A DNA stretch of 64,000 bases from contig CM041465.1 of assembly GCA_023213395.1 (NCBI GenBank), positions 108,011,741-108,075,740 on the forward strand. Direction: 5' to 3'. A model generated the notes under the pieces. The model was not told the origin of the DNA and searched no databases. It saw nothing but the letters and a program-made list of their open reading frames with translations. Of the stretch, positions 11,460-22,140 are shown piece after piece. The stretch's first letter is position 1. Each line of letters begins with the position of its first letter. Source of the stretch: Cycas panzhihuaensis (Eukaryota > Cycadophyta). The position numbers were made by a program, and so were the translations under genes.

Positions 11460-12720
11460 AACCACCACAATGGATCCTTGACTCTAGTGCATCCCATCAC
11501 ATGATAGGACACCAAAAAAACTTATCCACTTATCAATCTGAAACTTAACTCTGAAGAAGATATTTCTTTTAAAAGTGGAACCCAACTTAAAGTAAAAGGA
11601 TTAAGTGATGTTACCTTAAAATATAATTTAATAAAGGACATCTTCTACGTATTAGGTTTGTTATCAAACATACTCTCAATTTATCAAATTTACTAGAAAG
11701 ACCTTGTTGTCAAATTCTGGAAAGATAAACTTATTATTAAAGAACCATTAAACAAATTTAAACATATTGCCTCTAGACCTATTGATCATAATACAGGTCT
11801 CTATAGTTTAATAAGTTTACAAAATAACAAAACAAAACACTTTAGTGCCTTTATAGCCAAATCTGACTCAGTCAGTAAACTATGACATGCACAATTTGGC
11901 CATACTAGTTATGGCAAACTTCAATACCTAAAAATACATGACATGGTTCATGGTCTTCCATCTTTAAATACTATTTGTAGTGTCTACAAAGCCTTTGTAA
12001 TAGGTAAGCAACACATGGACCCTTTTCCATATAAAACTTAATTCAGAGCGAAAGTTCTATTTGAACTTGTTCACTCTGACATATGTGGACCATTTCATGT
12101 AGCATCATACTCTAGCTCTCGTTATTTTGTTATATTTATTGATGATTTTTCTAGAAAATATTGGGTATACACACTCAAAACATGTAGTCAAGTATTTGAT
12201 ATCTTCATAGAATTCAAACTACTTGTTGAAAACCAATCAAACTCAAAAATTAAAATTTTTAAATCTGATAATGCCAAGGAATACTTAAGTGGCAAATTCA
12301 CTTCCTTTTGTAAGAAGTACATAATTCAATTTTAGTATTCGGTTGCATACACTCCTCAGTAAAATGGTGTTGCTGAATGCAAGAATCACACTCTTGTTGA
12401 GATGACTCGTTACATGTTACATGTAAAGAACCTTGACCTAACGTTATGGGTAGAAGTAATTAACTGCTACAACTATCTACTAAATTATCTACCTAGTAAA
12501 TTCTTACAAAATATTATTCCAGAATAAAAATGGTCTGAAAGAAATCCCTCAGTCGATCATTATGAATCTTTGGAAGTATTGCATGGGGACACATTCCTAA
12601 AGAAAAATGTAAGAAATTAGATCCTAAGAGTGAAAAATACATCTTGGTTGGATATAGCAAAGAAAGTAAATCCTATAGACTTTTGGATCTATTCACACAT
12701 CAAATTTTAATTTTGCATGA
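11460..12720 (+). pseudogene. Protease and integrase of copia D
   Basis: The protease begins with PPQWILDSSASHHMIG at about 11464-11511, the copia DSGASHH motif with Gly changed to Ser. After degenerate sequence comes integrase. The GAG-pre-integrase segment FGHTSYGKLQYLKIHDM starts near 11898. The core follows with HSDICGPFH near 12073, FIDDFSRKYWVY near 12137, KSDNAKEY near 12262 and TPQ*NGVAECKNH near 12353, so the two Asp and the Glu of the DDE triad remain. The stop in TPQ*NG is CAA to TAA. Integrase would insert the cDNA copy into the chromosome. Confidence 0.8.
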
Positions 12721-12954
12721 GTAATATTTCATGAAGAAGGATCTTCTTCAACCTCTACTTATGTAGAACTTCTAGTTGAAAATCTATTAACCAACACCTA
12801 TTTAGTTGACCCCTCTAATAAACAAGTTGGGCTTAAAATTATAGAATCTTTATCTACTCAAGTCTAGAATTGGACTATATCTGAACTTACTGAAATAGAC
12901 TCTTCTTCTTAAGTTAGCTCCTCAACTCAACCTGTAACTATAGAATCAATTACC

Positions 12955-13930
12955 AACAAACAACTTGTATGGGTAAAGAAAACACTTACTAATGCTGGAT
13001 CTGATATAGGTAATCCTTTAGATACCAGGTGAATATGCGCCCAAAAATTACATGCTAACTATACTTTAATGGCTAAAATAATGGATAATAATGATCCAAA
13101 AACTTTTAAACAAGCTAGCAACAATCCTGTATGGTAGGAAGTTATGCAAGTTGAATTTGATGCTTTAATAAAAAAATTAACTTGGGATCTCGTACCACTC
13201 CCACTGGGGAAAAATGTCGTTGACTATAAATGAGTTTATAGAACTAAATACAACTCAATAGGCACAGTTGAAAAATATAAAGCTCGCCTAGTCACAAAAG
13301 GATTTTCTCAATTTGATGTCATAGATTATAACGAAACCTTTATCCATGTTGCAAAGATGAATATGATTAAAATAACTATTGCTCTCATAGCCAAGTTTGG
13401 TTGGGAAATCTATCAAATGGATGTAAAAAGTGTATTTCTGAATGGTGATCTCAAAGAAGAGATCTACATGTCTCGGCCTCCTAGCTTTATTGATAATCCT
13501 AATTTAGTTTATAAACTAAAGAAATCTATTTATGGATTAAAATAAGCTCCTCAAGCTTGGTACAATAAAGTTAACGATTATCTAATTCAAATTGGATACA
13601 CTAAATGTATTAGTGATCTAAATCTTTATTTCAAATATGAAAATAAAAATATTGCCATTTTAATCTTGTATGTTGATGATATCATCATCACTGTATGATC
13701 AACAAATAACATTCATCACTTAAAAGCTACTTTAATGAATAAATTTGAAATGACTGATCTAGGTCACCTACATTATTTTCTTAGATTACAAATTTATCAA
13801 CATGATTCAAAAATAACTATATCCCAACCTAAATATATTTTAGACTTAATTAAACAATTTAACATGGAAAATGCTAAACTAGTTTCTAATCTGTTATAAT
13901 CAGGAATAAAACTATCTACTGATTGTTCCA
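12955..13930 (+). pseudogene. Reverse transcriptase of copia D
   Basis: Copia RT is nearly complete over 300 codons. It starts at QLVWVKKTLTNAG, then W*EVMQVEFDALIKK, KYKARLVTKGFSQ, YQMDVKSVFLNGDLKEEIYM, YGLK*APQAWY and the catalytic LYVDDIIIT (YVDD at 13669-13680). DLGHLHYFLRLQI and SQPKYILDLI follow. About six stops interrupt it, mostly tag/taa/tga at expected Gln, Trp or Arg. The active site is intact but the protein is not expressible. Confidence 0.85.
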
Positions 13931-14580
13931 CACCTTTATGTGATCCAACCCTATATAGAAAATTAATTAGTACTCTTATTTATTTAACACATACCTACCC
14001 TGATATATCTTATGATGTCACTTTATGTTCACATTATATGCAAAAGCCACATGAATCACATTGGAAAGCTGCTAAATGTATATTACGATATCTTCAGAAC
14101 ACTATTTTTTATGGACTAACTTATAATTTTTGCAGTAAACCTTTAACCTTAACTACATATACTGATTTAGATTGGGAAGGTGACATAAATGATCGTAAGT
14201 CTACATCAGGTTATGTATTTTTTCTAGATTGTGCACCTATTACTTAGTCTAGTTAAAAAATATAGGCACTATCTCTATCAACTATTGAAGCTGAATATCG
14301 AGCACTCGTTGAAGCCAACAAAGAAGCACTTTAGCTCAAATCTCTTCTAAATGAAATTGGTCTATCTCCTAACTCATCCATAGAACTTAAAGTTCATAAT
14401 CAAGGTACCATTACTATTGCTACAAATCTGGTTACACATTTTAGAACTAAACATATAGAATTACATCAGCATTTAATTTGTAATCTTATTATTGACAATA
14501 TTGTTTATTTATCTTATTGTCTTATTATCTTATAGATCTATAGGTTGCTGATATATTCACAAAGTCTTTGAATGAAGTCA
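13931..14580 (+). pseudogene. RNase H of copia D
   Basis: It continues RT through [67 protein letters not shown] and HFRTKHIELHQHL. The TDxDWxGD and IEAEY blocks carry the acidic residues of copia RNase H. Stops at tag/taa positions break the frame. It would degrade the RNA strand of the RNA-DNA hybrid. Confidence 0.8.
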
Positions 14581-14684
14581 AGTTTCTAAACCTATGAGAT
14601 TTGTTAAAGATAAAAGGAGTCTCCATCAAAGAGGGATGAACACAATGAAGTCCTTCTTTTTTCTATATTATAAAAGCTAACATT

Positions 14685-14693
14685 AAAGGGAGA
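14685..14693 (+). promoter_or_regulatory. Polypurine tract of copia D
   Basis: AAAGGGAGA lies immediately before the TGTTAGG start of the 3' LTR, the expected primer site for plus-strand DNA synthesis. Confidence 0.7.
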
Positions 14694-15140
14694 TGTTAGG
14701 ATTATTAATGTTAGCTTTATTTAATTGTTATGTTATATTTATGTCACATGTATAAATAAACATTTAAGTGATTCAAAGGTTTAAAGTTAAGAGTTAATGT
14801 TACTATTTAATTATTATGCGAAGGTCGTTGAAATGCACAACTGCCCATTTCAACAAACCTTTCTTGTTATTAATACCCTCTCTTAGATTTAAGGAGGTGG
14901 TTCATTGAATCTAGGAGGTTGTCCAAAGCCTATTTCAAAGGCTAGTCTTTTGTATTTAGAGGGTATTTTTATTAAGGTTTTTGTATAGTTTCTGATATTA
15001 ATGAAATCATAGATTAGGAGGTGGTTTTTCTTCCCAAGAGTTTCTACCTGGCAAAACTTGTATACGTGTGTAATGTCTATTTATCTATGATTTTCTGTCT
15101 TCTTGATCCTTTGACATTGTGCATGATACATATTCTGTTA
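14694..15140 (+). repeat. 3' LTR of copia D
   Basis: It is colinear with 7451-7900 (447 against 450 bp), starting TGTTAGGATT and ending TATTCTGTTA, where the canonical CA end has become TA. Confidence 0.9.
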
Positions 15141-15289
15141 AGAACATACCATAGATATTACACCAACTTATACATTAAGTCTGAATGGAAAAACAATGGA
15201 AGGAGAAATATTGAAAATAAGGGAAATCAATATTGGGATGGAAGAGCAACTACAAATGATCACTGTGGGTGATTATTAGAATGAGGAAA

Positions 15290-16140
15290 TGGTGCAACAA
15301 GCTACCTTGTTATTTTTGGAGTATAAGGATATATTTTCCTGGTCCTTTAAGGATTTAGAAGGCATCCCATCTGAATTGGGAGAACATAAGATTGAATTGG
15401 TAGAGGGAGCCAAAAAAGTAAGACAATAACTATATCACATGAACCCAAAATATAAGAAAAAGTGAAATATGATCTTAATAAACTACTAGAAGTAGATTAT
15501 ATTTTGAAGTTAAAAATAGTAAATGGGTAAGTCCTATTATTGTTATCCTTAAGAAAATGAGAAGCTCAGAGTTTATGTTAACTATAGAGCCTTAAACAAG
15601 GCAATGGAAAAGGATCCATTTCTAATTCCCTTTATTAGAAGATATTTTGGAGAAAGTAGCAAGACATGAGGTTTACTCATTCACAAATAGATTTAGTAGG
15701 TATAACCATGTTTAGATTATACCAGAGGATCAATTAAAGATGACTTTCATAATAGAATAGGGTACATACACATTTAGAATAATGCCATTTGGATTAACTA
15801 ATACTCCTACCATATTCTAAAGAGTAATCCTTAATATTTTTAAATAAACAATAGGAAAAATAATTGAGGTATTTTTAGATGATTGGACATTGTTTACTTT
15901 ACTGAAAGCAATCTTGGTTTCTTATGTCTAATACTTGAAATATACTAAGGAAATAAATTATGCCTCCAACTTACAAAATATACTTTTATGGTACCTTTCG
16001 GGACCTTATTGGGTCACGTCATTATAAAGAATGGATTACTTACGAATCCTAATAAGGTAGAAGTAATTTTAAATTTTCTAAAGTTAAAGGATTCTTAGGA
16101 ATAATAGGGTACTACCATAATTTTATAAAAAATTATACCC
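15290..16140 (+). pseudogene. Reverse transcriptase of gypsy A
   Basis: The frame opens with LFLEYKDIFSWSFKDLEGIP and EHKIELVEGAKKVRQ, the usual lead-in to gypsy RT. The fingers and palm follow: SPIIVILKKN, VYVNYRALNKAMEKDPF, FGLTNTPTIF and the catalytic VFLDDWTLF (Asp pair at 15878-15883). A G-H-V-type block (LLGHVI, about 16006) follows. Stops and at least three frame changes break it. The FLDD form of the active site and the flanking blocks fit a Ty3/gypsy group without chromodomain. Confidence 0.75.
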
Positions 16141-16269
16141 AAGTAGTTAATCCTCTAGAAATTTTGTTAAAGAAGAAAATTAAATGGCAATAAAAGTTGC
16201 AACAACAACTTATATTTGAATTATTAAAAAGAAAAATAGCTCAAGCACTAATCCTTAGATCCCCAAATT

Positions 16270-16670
16270 AGGATAAATCATTTTATGTACATATTGATGC
16301 CTCTTTATTTATAATCTGAAATGTATTAACACAACGAGAAGATAATAAAATAGACTTGTTAATCTATTTCATAAGTCAAAATTTGATAGAGGTAGAAAGA
16401 AACTACTCAGTGACAGAATGAGAAGGATTGGGAATATTATATGCTATCCAAAAATTCAATCATTATTTGTTTGCTAACCTACTTATTTTCTTTGTAGATC
16501 ATCAATCCCTTAAATATTTAATTAATAAATCTATAGTATAAAGGAGAATCAGTAGATAACTTATGTTGTTTGAAGAATTCAACTTTAAAATCATAATAAA
16601 AAAAGGCATTAAGGGAAATAGATAAATAATTGGTAATAAGAATCCATAATGAATTTATAGATATAGAATT
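16270..16670 (+). pseudogene. RNase H of gypsy A
   Basis: Recognisable blocks are SFYVHIDASLF, LIYFISQNLIEVERNYSVTE, EGLGILYAIQKFNHYLFA and FFVDHQSLKYLINKSIV. The DAS, E and D of the catalytic set are visible. Stops occur at tga/tag/taa positions. It directly follows RT in the gypsy order. Confidence 0.75.
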
Positions 16671-16799
16671 ATTTTCCATCAAAGCAATCCCTAAATGATA
16701 TGAGGATATTGCATAATATCTAGTAACAGGATAGACACCGTAAGGAATAGAACAAAAAGAATGACAAAGTTTTACTAGAAAAACTTTTTTCTTTCAATT

Positions 16800-17936
16800 A
16801 ATCTAGGGAATATTATATAGGATGGGACTAGATCAAGTCCTAAGAAGGTGCATAATGGGACATGAAGTTGAGACTATCATTAGAGAAGCTCATGAGGGAG
16901 CCATAATGAGACATAAAGGTATTGAGTCCACAAGTAAAAAAAAATTATTGGTAGGACTTTGGTGGCGAACAATTTTTGAAGATGTTCAAAAATGGGTTTA
17001 TAGTTACAATGTATGCCAACGGGTAGGGAAGTTAGTAGGAAATCATTTTATACATTTATATCCCATATTGGCCTAAGCTCCATTTGAGAAATAGGGGTTT
17101 GATTTTGTCAGACCTATTACTCCACCAATCAGGCATACAAATGTAAGATATATTCTGGTAGCCATAGGTTTCTTAATAAAATGGACTAAAGCAAAAGCTA
17201 TGAGGGCATTGGATGCCCATAGTACAGCCTGAGTTTTGTATGAAATGATAATCATTTAATTTGGCTGCCATTAAAAATTATTTTTGATCAAGGAAGTAGT
17301 TTTCTCAATAAAACAACAAAACATCTTACATAGGAGTTCTTGATTTAGTATTTGAAGTCTTCCCCATACTATTTATGAGCAACCAGGTAAGTGGAGAGTA
17401 CAAATAAAATTTTAAAATTAATATTATCTAAAATTTGTAATCAAAGACAAACGAACTAGATAGAGCATTTTCATTCTATGTTATGAGCCGATAGGATGAT
17501 AATAAAAAGATCCCATAAGCAAACTCCATTTTAGTTGGTCTATAGATTAGAGGTTCTACTTCCTCTGGCATTTGAGATGGAAAGTTTGTAAGTAGCATCT
17601 CAAGTGTGATTATCAAAAGATGATTCATGGGACCAACAATTTTTAGGTTTGACAAAGTTGGATGAAAAATGGTCTAGGGCTTTATAGGAATTGAAAGCAA
17701 AAAAGAAGAGACAGAAAGCTTGGCATGATCAACACCTTAAAGTCCCATAATTTCATGAAGGAGATCTCATACTTCTATAGTAAATTTTATATAAATCTAG
17801 GAAAGCTAAAATTATGACAGCTCAATCCATATAAAGTAAACTAAATTTGATATAATGAAGTAGTGCAACTCTAATAGCTCAATGGAACACTGCTTGATAA
17901 ACTAGTCAATGGAAGTCAACTAAAATAATATATTGT
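16800..17936 (+). pseudogene. Integrase of gypsy A
   Basis: The best-preserved part is open from 16822 to 17076. The HHCC zinc-binding region has EAHEGAIMRHKGI followed by CNVCQRVGK. The core follows with KWTKAKAM after a FDFVRPITPP block, and the C-terminal AWHDQHLKVP, FHEGDLILL and VNGSQLK end the polyprotein near 17936. The core beyond 17240 is broken by many stops. No chromodomain is present after it. Confidence 0.78.
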
Positions 17937-18036
17937 AAGTTGAAAAAAGAAAAAAAGACAAAAACCATGGGAGCAGATTTTTCTCAATGATTTTAAATTA
18001 TGGTATTTTAAGACTAAAAATAAAGGAGAACAAAAA

Positions 18037-18750
18037 GGTTGTAACTTGGGATGCAGAAGGTTACAACTGAGGAAGTAAAGGGGTTACAACTTAGGATGCA
18101 GAGGGTTACAACCGAGGAAGCAAAGTTGTTGTAAACCAAGATGTAGAAGGTTACAATTAAGGAAGCAAAGTAGTTGTAACTGAAGAAGCAAAATAGTTAC
18201 AACTCAAGATATAAAATGTTATAACTAAGGAAGCAAAGTCATTGTAACCTGGGACACATAAGGTTATAACTAAGGAAACAAAGTAGTTGCAACCTATGAT
18301 GTAGAAGGTTACAACTGATGAAACAAAGTGATTATAATATAGGATGTAGAAGGTTGCAACCAAGGAAGCAAAATGGTTGCAAACTAGGACATAGAAGGTT
18401 ACAACTGAGGAAGCAAAGAGGATATAACCTGGGATGTATACAGTTATAATCAATGAACTAGGACATAGAAGGTTGTTATTGAGGAAGCAAAGAGGTTGTA
18501 ACCTAAGATACAAAAGGTTACAATCGAGAAAGTAAAGAAGTTGTAACATGGGATGCAGAAGGTTACAACTAAGAAAGTAAAGAAGTTATAACTTGGGATG
18601 CAAAAGGCTACAACCAAGGAGGCAAAGTGGTTGCAATTTTAATGAAGAAAGTTACAACCTAGGAAGCAAATAATTATAACTAAGGATGCATAAGGTTACA
18701 ACAAATAAAGAAAGCAATTGTAACCTAGGATTAAAGGGTCCCAAGGAAGA
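18037..18750 (+). repeat. 45-bp tandem repeat in the tail of gypsy A
   Basis: About 15 diverged copies of a 45-bp unit run head to tail, of the form GGTTGTAACCTGGGATGCAG followed by AAGGTTACAACTGAGGAAGC and AAAGA. Each unit contains GTTGTAAC and its reverse complement GTTACAAC about 14 bases apart (first pair 18038-18045 and 18060-18067), so each can form a small hairpin. Because 45 is a multiple of 3, several frames on both strands look repeat-coded. One plus frame gives W-D-A-E-G-Y-N-R-G-S-K, where copies alternate between cga and tga, as expected of decayed coding sequence. Which frame, if any, was translated is unresolved. Confidence 0.85.
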
Positions 18751-18779
18751 AAAGATTAAAATTAGAAGATAAGTAGATG

Positions 18780-19090
18780 TAACCTGAGATGTAAAAGATT
18801 GTAACCTCAAAGGTAGAGGTTACAATTATAATATTAAAATAATTGTAACTAGGTATAACTAGGAAGAGTAGAAATAACAAAATAACTATAACCAGGCATA
18901 ACTAAGAATATTAAAATGATTATAACTAGGTATAACCAAGAAGAGTAAAAATAACAAAATGACTATAATTAGGTATAACCAAGAATAAAAAAAGACTATA
19001 ATCAGGTGCAACCAAATGATAAAGATTGTAAAGTTGAATCCTATACGATAAAGAGTCATGCAAAATGGTTGTAACTAAAAGGTAAATGCA
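18780..19090 (+). repeat. Diverged continuation of the tandem repeat
   Basis: A second, AT-richer repeat family follows: AACTAGGTATAACTAGGAAG, AGTA-AAATAACAAAATGACT and ATAATTAGGTATAACC recur three or four times between about 18845 and 19005. It keeps the TATAACTAGG core seen as TGTAACCTGG in the 45-bp unit, so it is probably a decayed branch of the same array. Confidence 0.6.
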
Positions 19091-19498
19091 AGATATAGCT
19101 AGGTACTAATAAGGTCAGTAATAATTGAGAATATAATCAACATGAAAAATAGGTAGGAAGGAAATGATTACATCAGTTAAGTAACAGTTAAATCAGGGAA
19201 GTAAAATAAGAAAAAGTAGGAATAAAGTTAAAGTACAAGTAGTTAATGATGGTAGCAACTGTTCGATAAAAATCATTAGCACACAAATCAAGATAATTCA
19301 AAGAGTAATTACAATGATAGGTGTTAATCATGTGTAAGAGGAGATTGAGGGTGGCACAATTAGGTTGCAACTCTGTTATTATAACTATAATTTAAAATGA
19401 TAGAATTTTTACATAGTTGATAAGGCACCAGATTTGAAGGCAAAAAATAATTAGGAAACTCCAAAGATCATTACAGCAGACCAGAATAAAGAACAATA

Positions 19499-20026
19499 TG
19501 GATATTAAGATTAACTTTCAAGAAATAGATGATGAAGGAATCAGGAATGAATGGAGTAATATGACTGAAGAGGATGCCAAAAAAGTAAACTTGACAAAAG
19601 CAAGATTTACATAGTTTGTATAAATAGGATTATTTTCAACAACTACAAAATTCATGTCTATAATGGTTTAAGTGGTGGCCCATCAACCTAATCTTTTGGA
19701 TATTTGAGTAAAGGCCATTTCATAAGCCTTAGGGTTACTTGATTCAAGCTAGGAGGTATCCAGGGATAAGAGAATCCCAAGGTAATAGGTGGTAAAGTAA
19801 TTAGGTGCACAAATATCAGATGTTTCTACATCTGGTATCTGTATCGCTAGCATTGTTGATAATTTGAGGCATGGGGTGGCTTATTTTCTATTTACTCGAG
19901 TGATTTTGAGCCAAAAAATCTATATATACCCACAAAAATAAGATCTATACTCATGCTTGTGGCGAAGAGAGAAAGCTTTAATTAGGTTTCATTCCTTTTA
20001 GGAAAGTTTACAAAAAAGTTACATGA
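19499..20026 (+). pseudogene. Extra decayed frame 1 downstream of gypsy A integrase
   Basis: A frame opening MDIKINFQEIDDEGIRNEW, then MTEEDAKKVNLTKARFT, runs about 175 codons to 20026. About eleven stops break it, all but one taa or tag. Segments such as SDVSTSGICIASIVDNLRHG and GVAYFLFTRVILSQKIYI look protein-like. I recognise no family. It lies between the integrase and 3' LTR of A on the sense strand, where Athila elements carry an env-like frame and Tat elements carry extra frames. No signal peptide is evident. Confidence 0.4.
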
Positions 20027-20405
20027 CATTAAAGGCAGTCCACCGTTTATAGTTTTTACTATTAAAGTCTGTTTAAGGATTATTGTATTTGTAATGTCTT
20101 AGATTAGAACCACCTATGGCAGAACCAAGATAATTCATTATGGCAAGATGGATCTATTACTTCAAGAAGTAGGGAAGAATTTAGTGGAGTAAAACTTATG
20201 ACAAAGTGAAAGATCATTTCTTAAGGAAATGTTGAGTAAGTAGCCTTCAAATGACACCATCAAAGGGAGATAAGGCAAAATAGCAGCAAGAAGAGATGAC
20301 CTTAATAGCTGATAAATAGAGGGGAAATGTTGAATAGATGACCAAAGAGGAAAGACAAAAAATGAGGAGATTAGAAGAGAGAAGTAGAATGTAGACAAAG
20401 TATCA

Positions 20406-21209
20406 GTTAAGAAGGAAGTTGAGGAGGAAGAGCACCAGCCAACCTTGTAGCTTGAGAAACATGTAAATACTAAAGAAAAGAGAAGAAAGTAAAGAAGAGG
20501 TACCATAGATAAATCAAAATAAGAAATAATTAAAATCTTAAACAGTCAACCAACTAAGATAGATTTCAATTTTAGTAGTAAGGAATTGGCAGAGGAAGGG
20601 ATCGATCTGATGGAATATTAGCCAAATAACATGGCACATTAGAAAGTTTCATCCTTGGCTAAAGTTATTTAGTAACGAGTTAGTGAACTTGAACCCCAAT
20701 GTAAAAGGCCATCACCAGATCTATAACAGATCCAAAAGGCATAGGATCAATTGGACGCTTGTAAAGTAAAGTTAAAAATTTTGACCAAGTTTAGTTTGTA
20801 TTGGGTTCGAGATACATCTAGAGTATAGCTTTTGGTACCAATCTTTGATGCTATGTTTACTGAGCAAATCCCATAGGGATTAAAAAAGGTAGTTCATAAA
20901 TTAGGAGCCTAGATAATACCGACTCAAGAAGATGTTAAGCATAGTAATCATTTTTTGTTGATGATTTCTTTATTACAAAGATATTTACTATTTGTGGAAA
21001 CAAGGAAGAGTGAACTGGAAGAGGAAATTAAATATCTACACTCAGGAGAGAAGCCAATAATGGCCCACCTAAAAATGTTATATGATGTTGTAATTTTCTA
21101 TGATCATTGTAGGAAGTAGGGCATAAACCTACCTTATATAATTTATCGACCTGACCCATAGTGAATTCACACTAAGATGGAAAAAATCAAGAAGGAACAA
21201 TAGGGCTAA
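20406..21209 (+). pseudogene. Extra decayed frame 2 downstream of gypsy A integrase
   Basis: One frame of about 268 codons reads VKKEVEEEEHQPTL at its start, LMEYxPNNMAH in the middle, and SLYWVRDTSRV, LKKVVHKLGA, HFLLMISLLQRYLLFVETRK, SELEEEIKYLHSG and LPYIIYRPDP toward the end at 21209. The stops are nearly all tag/taa. The charged N-terminal part and the SELEEEIKYL segment suggest coiled coil. Frame 1 and this frame may be one protein interrupted by a frameshifted stretch (20027-20405). No function is recognised. Confidence 0.4.
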
Positions 21210-21290
21210 TCTTTTTTTTTGTAATATTTTAGTTGTGAAATTTTTGTTGCTTATAAGTGGAAACACTTGTAAGTCTTATGGTGAGAGAGA

Positions 21291-21667
21291 TGTGTGCAGG
21301 TCAAATTAGTTGCAACCAAAGTAATATAATTGAATTGACAAAGGAGTGGTTGCAACCAACTCTAGATGTAGTTATAAAAGATAAAGCATAAATACAAAAG
21401 GGCATTCACGAGGTGGGAATGAACACAACTTCTTTGTATAAAATGTAGTTCAATTGCATATCTTATACTTACTGTATATTATTTCAAAGATTGTATGTAT
21501 TATTCTAAGTTACCTCTAGTTATGAGAGGACTAGAATCAACCCATCATAATGAATTGATTATGGCTTTTGTCTCATGGAATCGTTGTATTTGGAATTCAT
21601 GTTCGAATGAAATTTAGACATTGTTGCCTCTTGTGCCTACTCATATGTGTTGATAAGTAGAAACACA
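21291..21667 (+). repeat. 3' LTR of gypsy A
   Basis: It begins TGTGTGCAGG after the purine stretch GGTGAGAGAGA and ends GTAGAAACACA. A TATA-like TTATAAAAG lies near 21372. The last 265 bases match the 5' remnant at 3750-4015. The left boundary is inferred because the 5' copy is truncated. The preceding 21210-21290 holds nothing else. Confidence 0.7.
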
Positions 21668-21748
21668 TAGTTAGCCACAACAATATTAACTAGACTGAAG
21701 ATGCAACTATAAGAGCTGCTAGAGAAGGGGTTTATCAGTCCTAGTACA
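21668..21748 (+). pseudogene. RT N-terminal fragment of chromovirus E
   Basis: In frame from 21671 the sequence reads LATTILTRLKMQL, stop, ELLEKGFISPST. This is the RT block that in gypsy elements precedes SPWGA. The SPWGA half appears at 37443, on the far side of copia B. The last five bases, GTACA, form the left target duplication. Confidence 0.8.
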
Positions 21749-22128
21749 TGTTAAAACATCTAATGACCCCTTCATTACTTTGTAATTTACATACATTTAT
21801 AATTATGTAACATAAGGTATGACCCTTCATTATAAATTTAATCATAATATAAATATTGGTCGAGTTTGCCACTTTTGCCAATATGTTAGCCAATGATTTC
21901 ATTATATTTTTGAGGTGGTTTACTTATAAATTAAGCCCACACCCTATGCTTTGTGTATTGAAGAATATTACATGCAAAAGCTCTACTAAAATAGAGATGT
22001 ATGATGTAACCAATTTATCCATAGTGAACTTGATTTATATATCTGGCTTTATATTTGATGTTTAATTGGCTTTCTTAAGTATATTTCATTGTATGCATAT
22101 TGATTTAGATCTTGATACTAATTTAACA
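21749..22128 (+). repeat. 5' LTR of copia B
   Basis: It runs from TGTTAAAACATCTAATGACC to CTAATTTAACA and ends directly at the primer-binding site. Colinear with 37058-37437, for example CTTATAAATTAA.C.CA.. and AAAATAGAGA. Confidence 0.92.
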
Positions 22129-22140
22129 TGGTATCAAAGC
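22129..22140 (+). promoter_or_regulatory. Primer-binding site of copia B
   Basis: TGGTATCAAAGC starts on the base after the LTR and differs from the initiator tRNA-Met site by one G-to-A change. Confidence 0.85.

Larger units (their letters stand above)
7451..15140 (+). mobile_element. Ty1/copia element D, inserted in gypsy A
   Basis: The two LTRs (450 and 447 bp) share the TGTTAGGATTATTAATG start and are colinear throughout. Between them come a primer-binding site, a 2.8-kb leader, gag, protease, integrase, RT, RNase H and a polypurine tract. Integrase before RT is the copia order. The 5-base flanks are AAAAT (7446-7450) and AGAAC (15141-15145), which differ only by two transitions and may be a decayed target duplication. 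Element A pol continues on the other side. The leader holds an antisense host-like RRM fragment and a long microsatellite. Confidence 0.88.
3750..21667 (+). mobile_element. Ty3/gypsy element A, interrupted by copia D
   Basis: Element A reads LTR remnant, gag, protease, [copia D], RT, RNase H, integrase, 3.3-kb tail, 3' LTR, all on the plus strand. The order protease-RT-RNase H-integrase identifies Ty3/gypsy. No chromodomain is visible after the integrase, and the polyprotein ends with a VNGSQLK-type integrase tail near 17936. The extra tail with repeats and two long decayed frames is the unusual part. Its 3' LTR abuts RT coding sequence of element E at 21668, so A most likely inserted into E. 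Every coding segment has stops, so the copy is dead. Confidence 0.75.

Noticed and set aside
15290-17936. Possible integrated pararetrovirus
   Set aside because: An integrase with HHCC region follows RNase H and LTRs flank the unit, which identifies a Ty3/gypsy retrotransposon; no movement-protein or coat motif is seen.
18157-18549. 130-codon minus-strand hydrophobic repeat protein
   Set aside because: It is a frame across the 45-bp tandem repeat; a unit divisible by three keeps many frames open, and there is no start context or homologue.
18037-18750. Possible CRISPR array
   Set aside because: The unit is a contiguous tandem repeat without unique spacers and lies in a plant retrotransposon; there are no cas genes.
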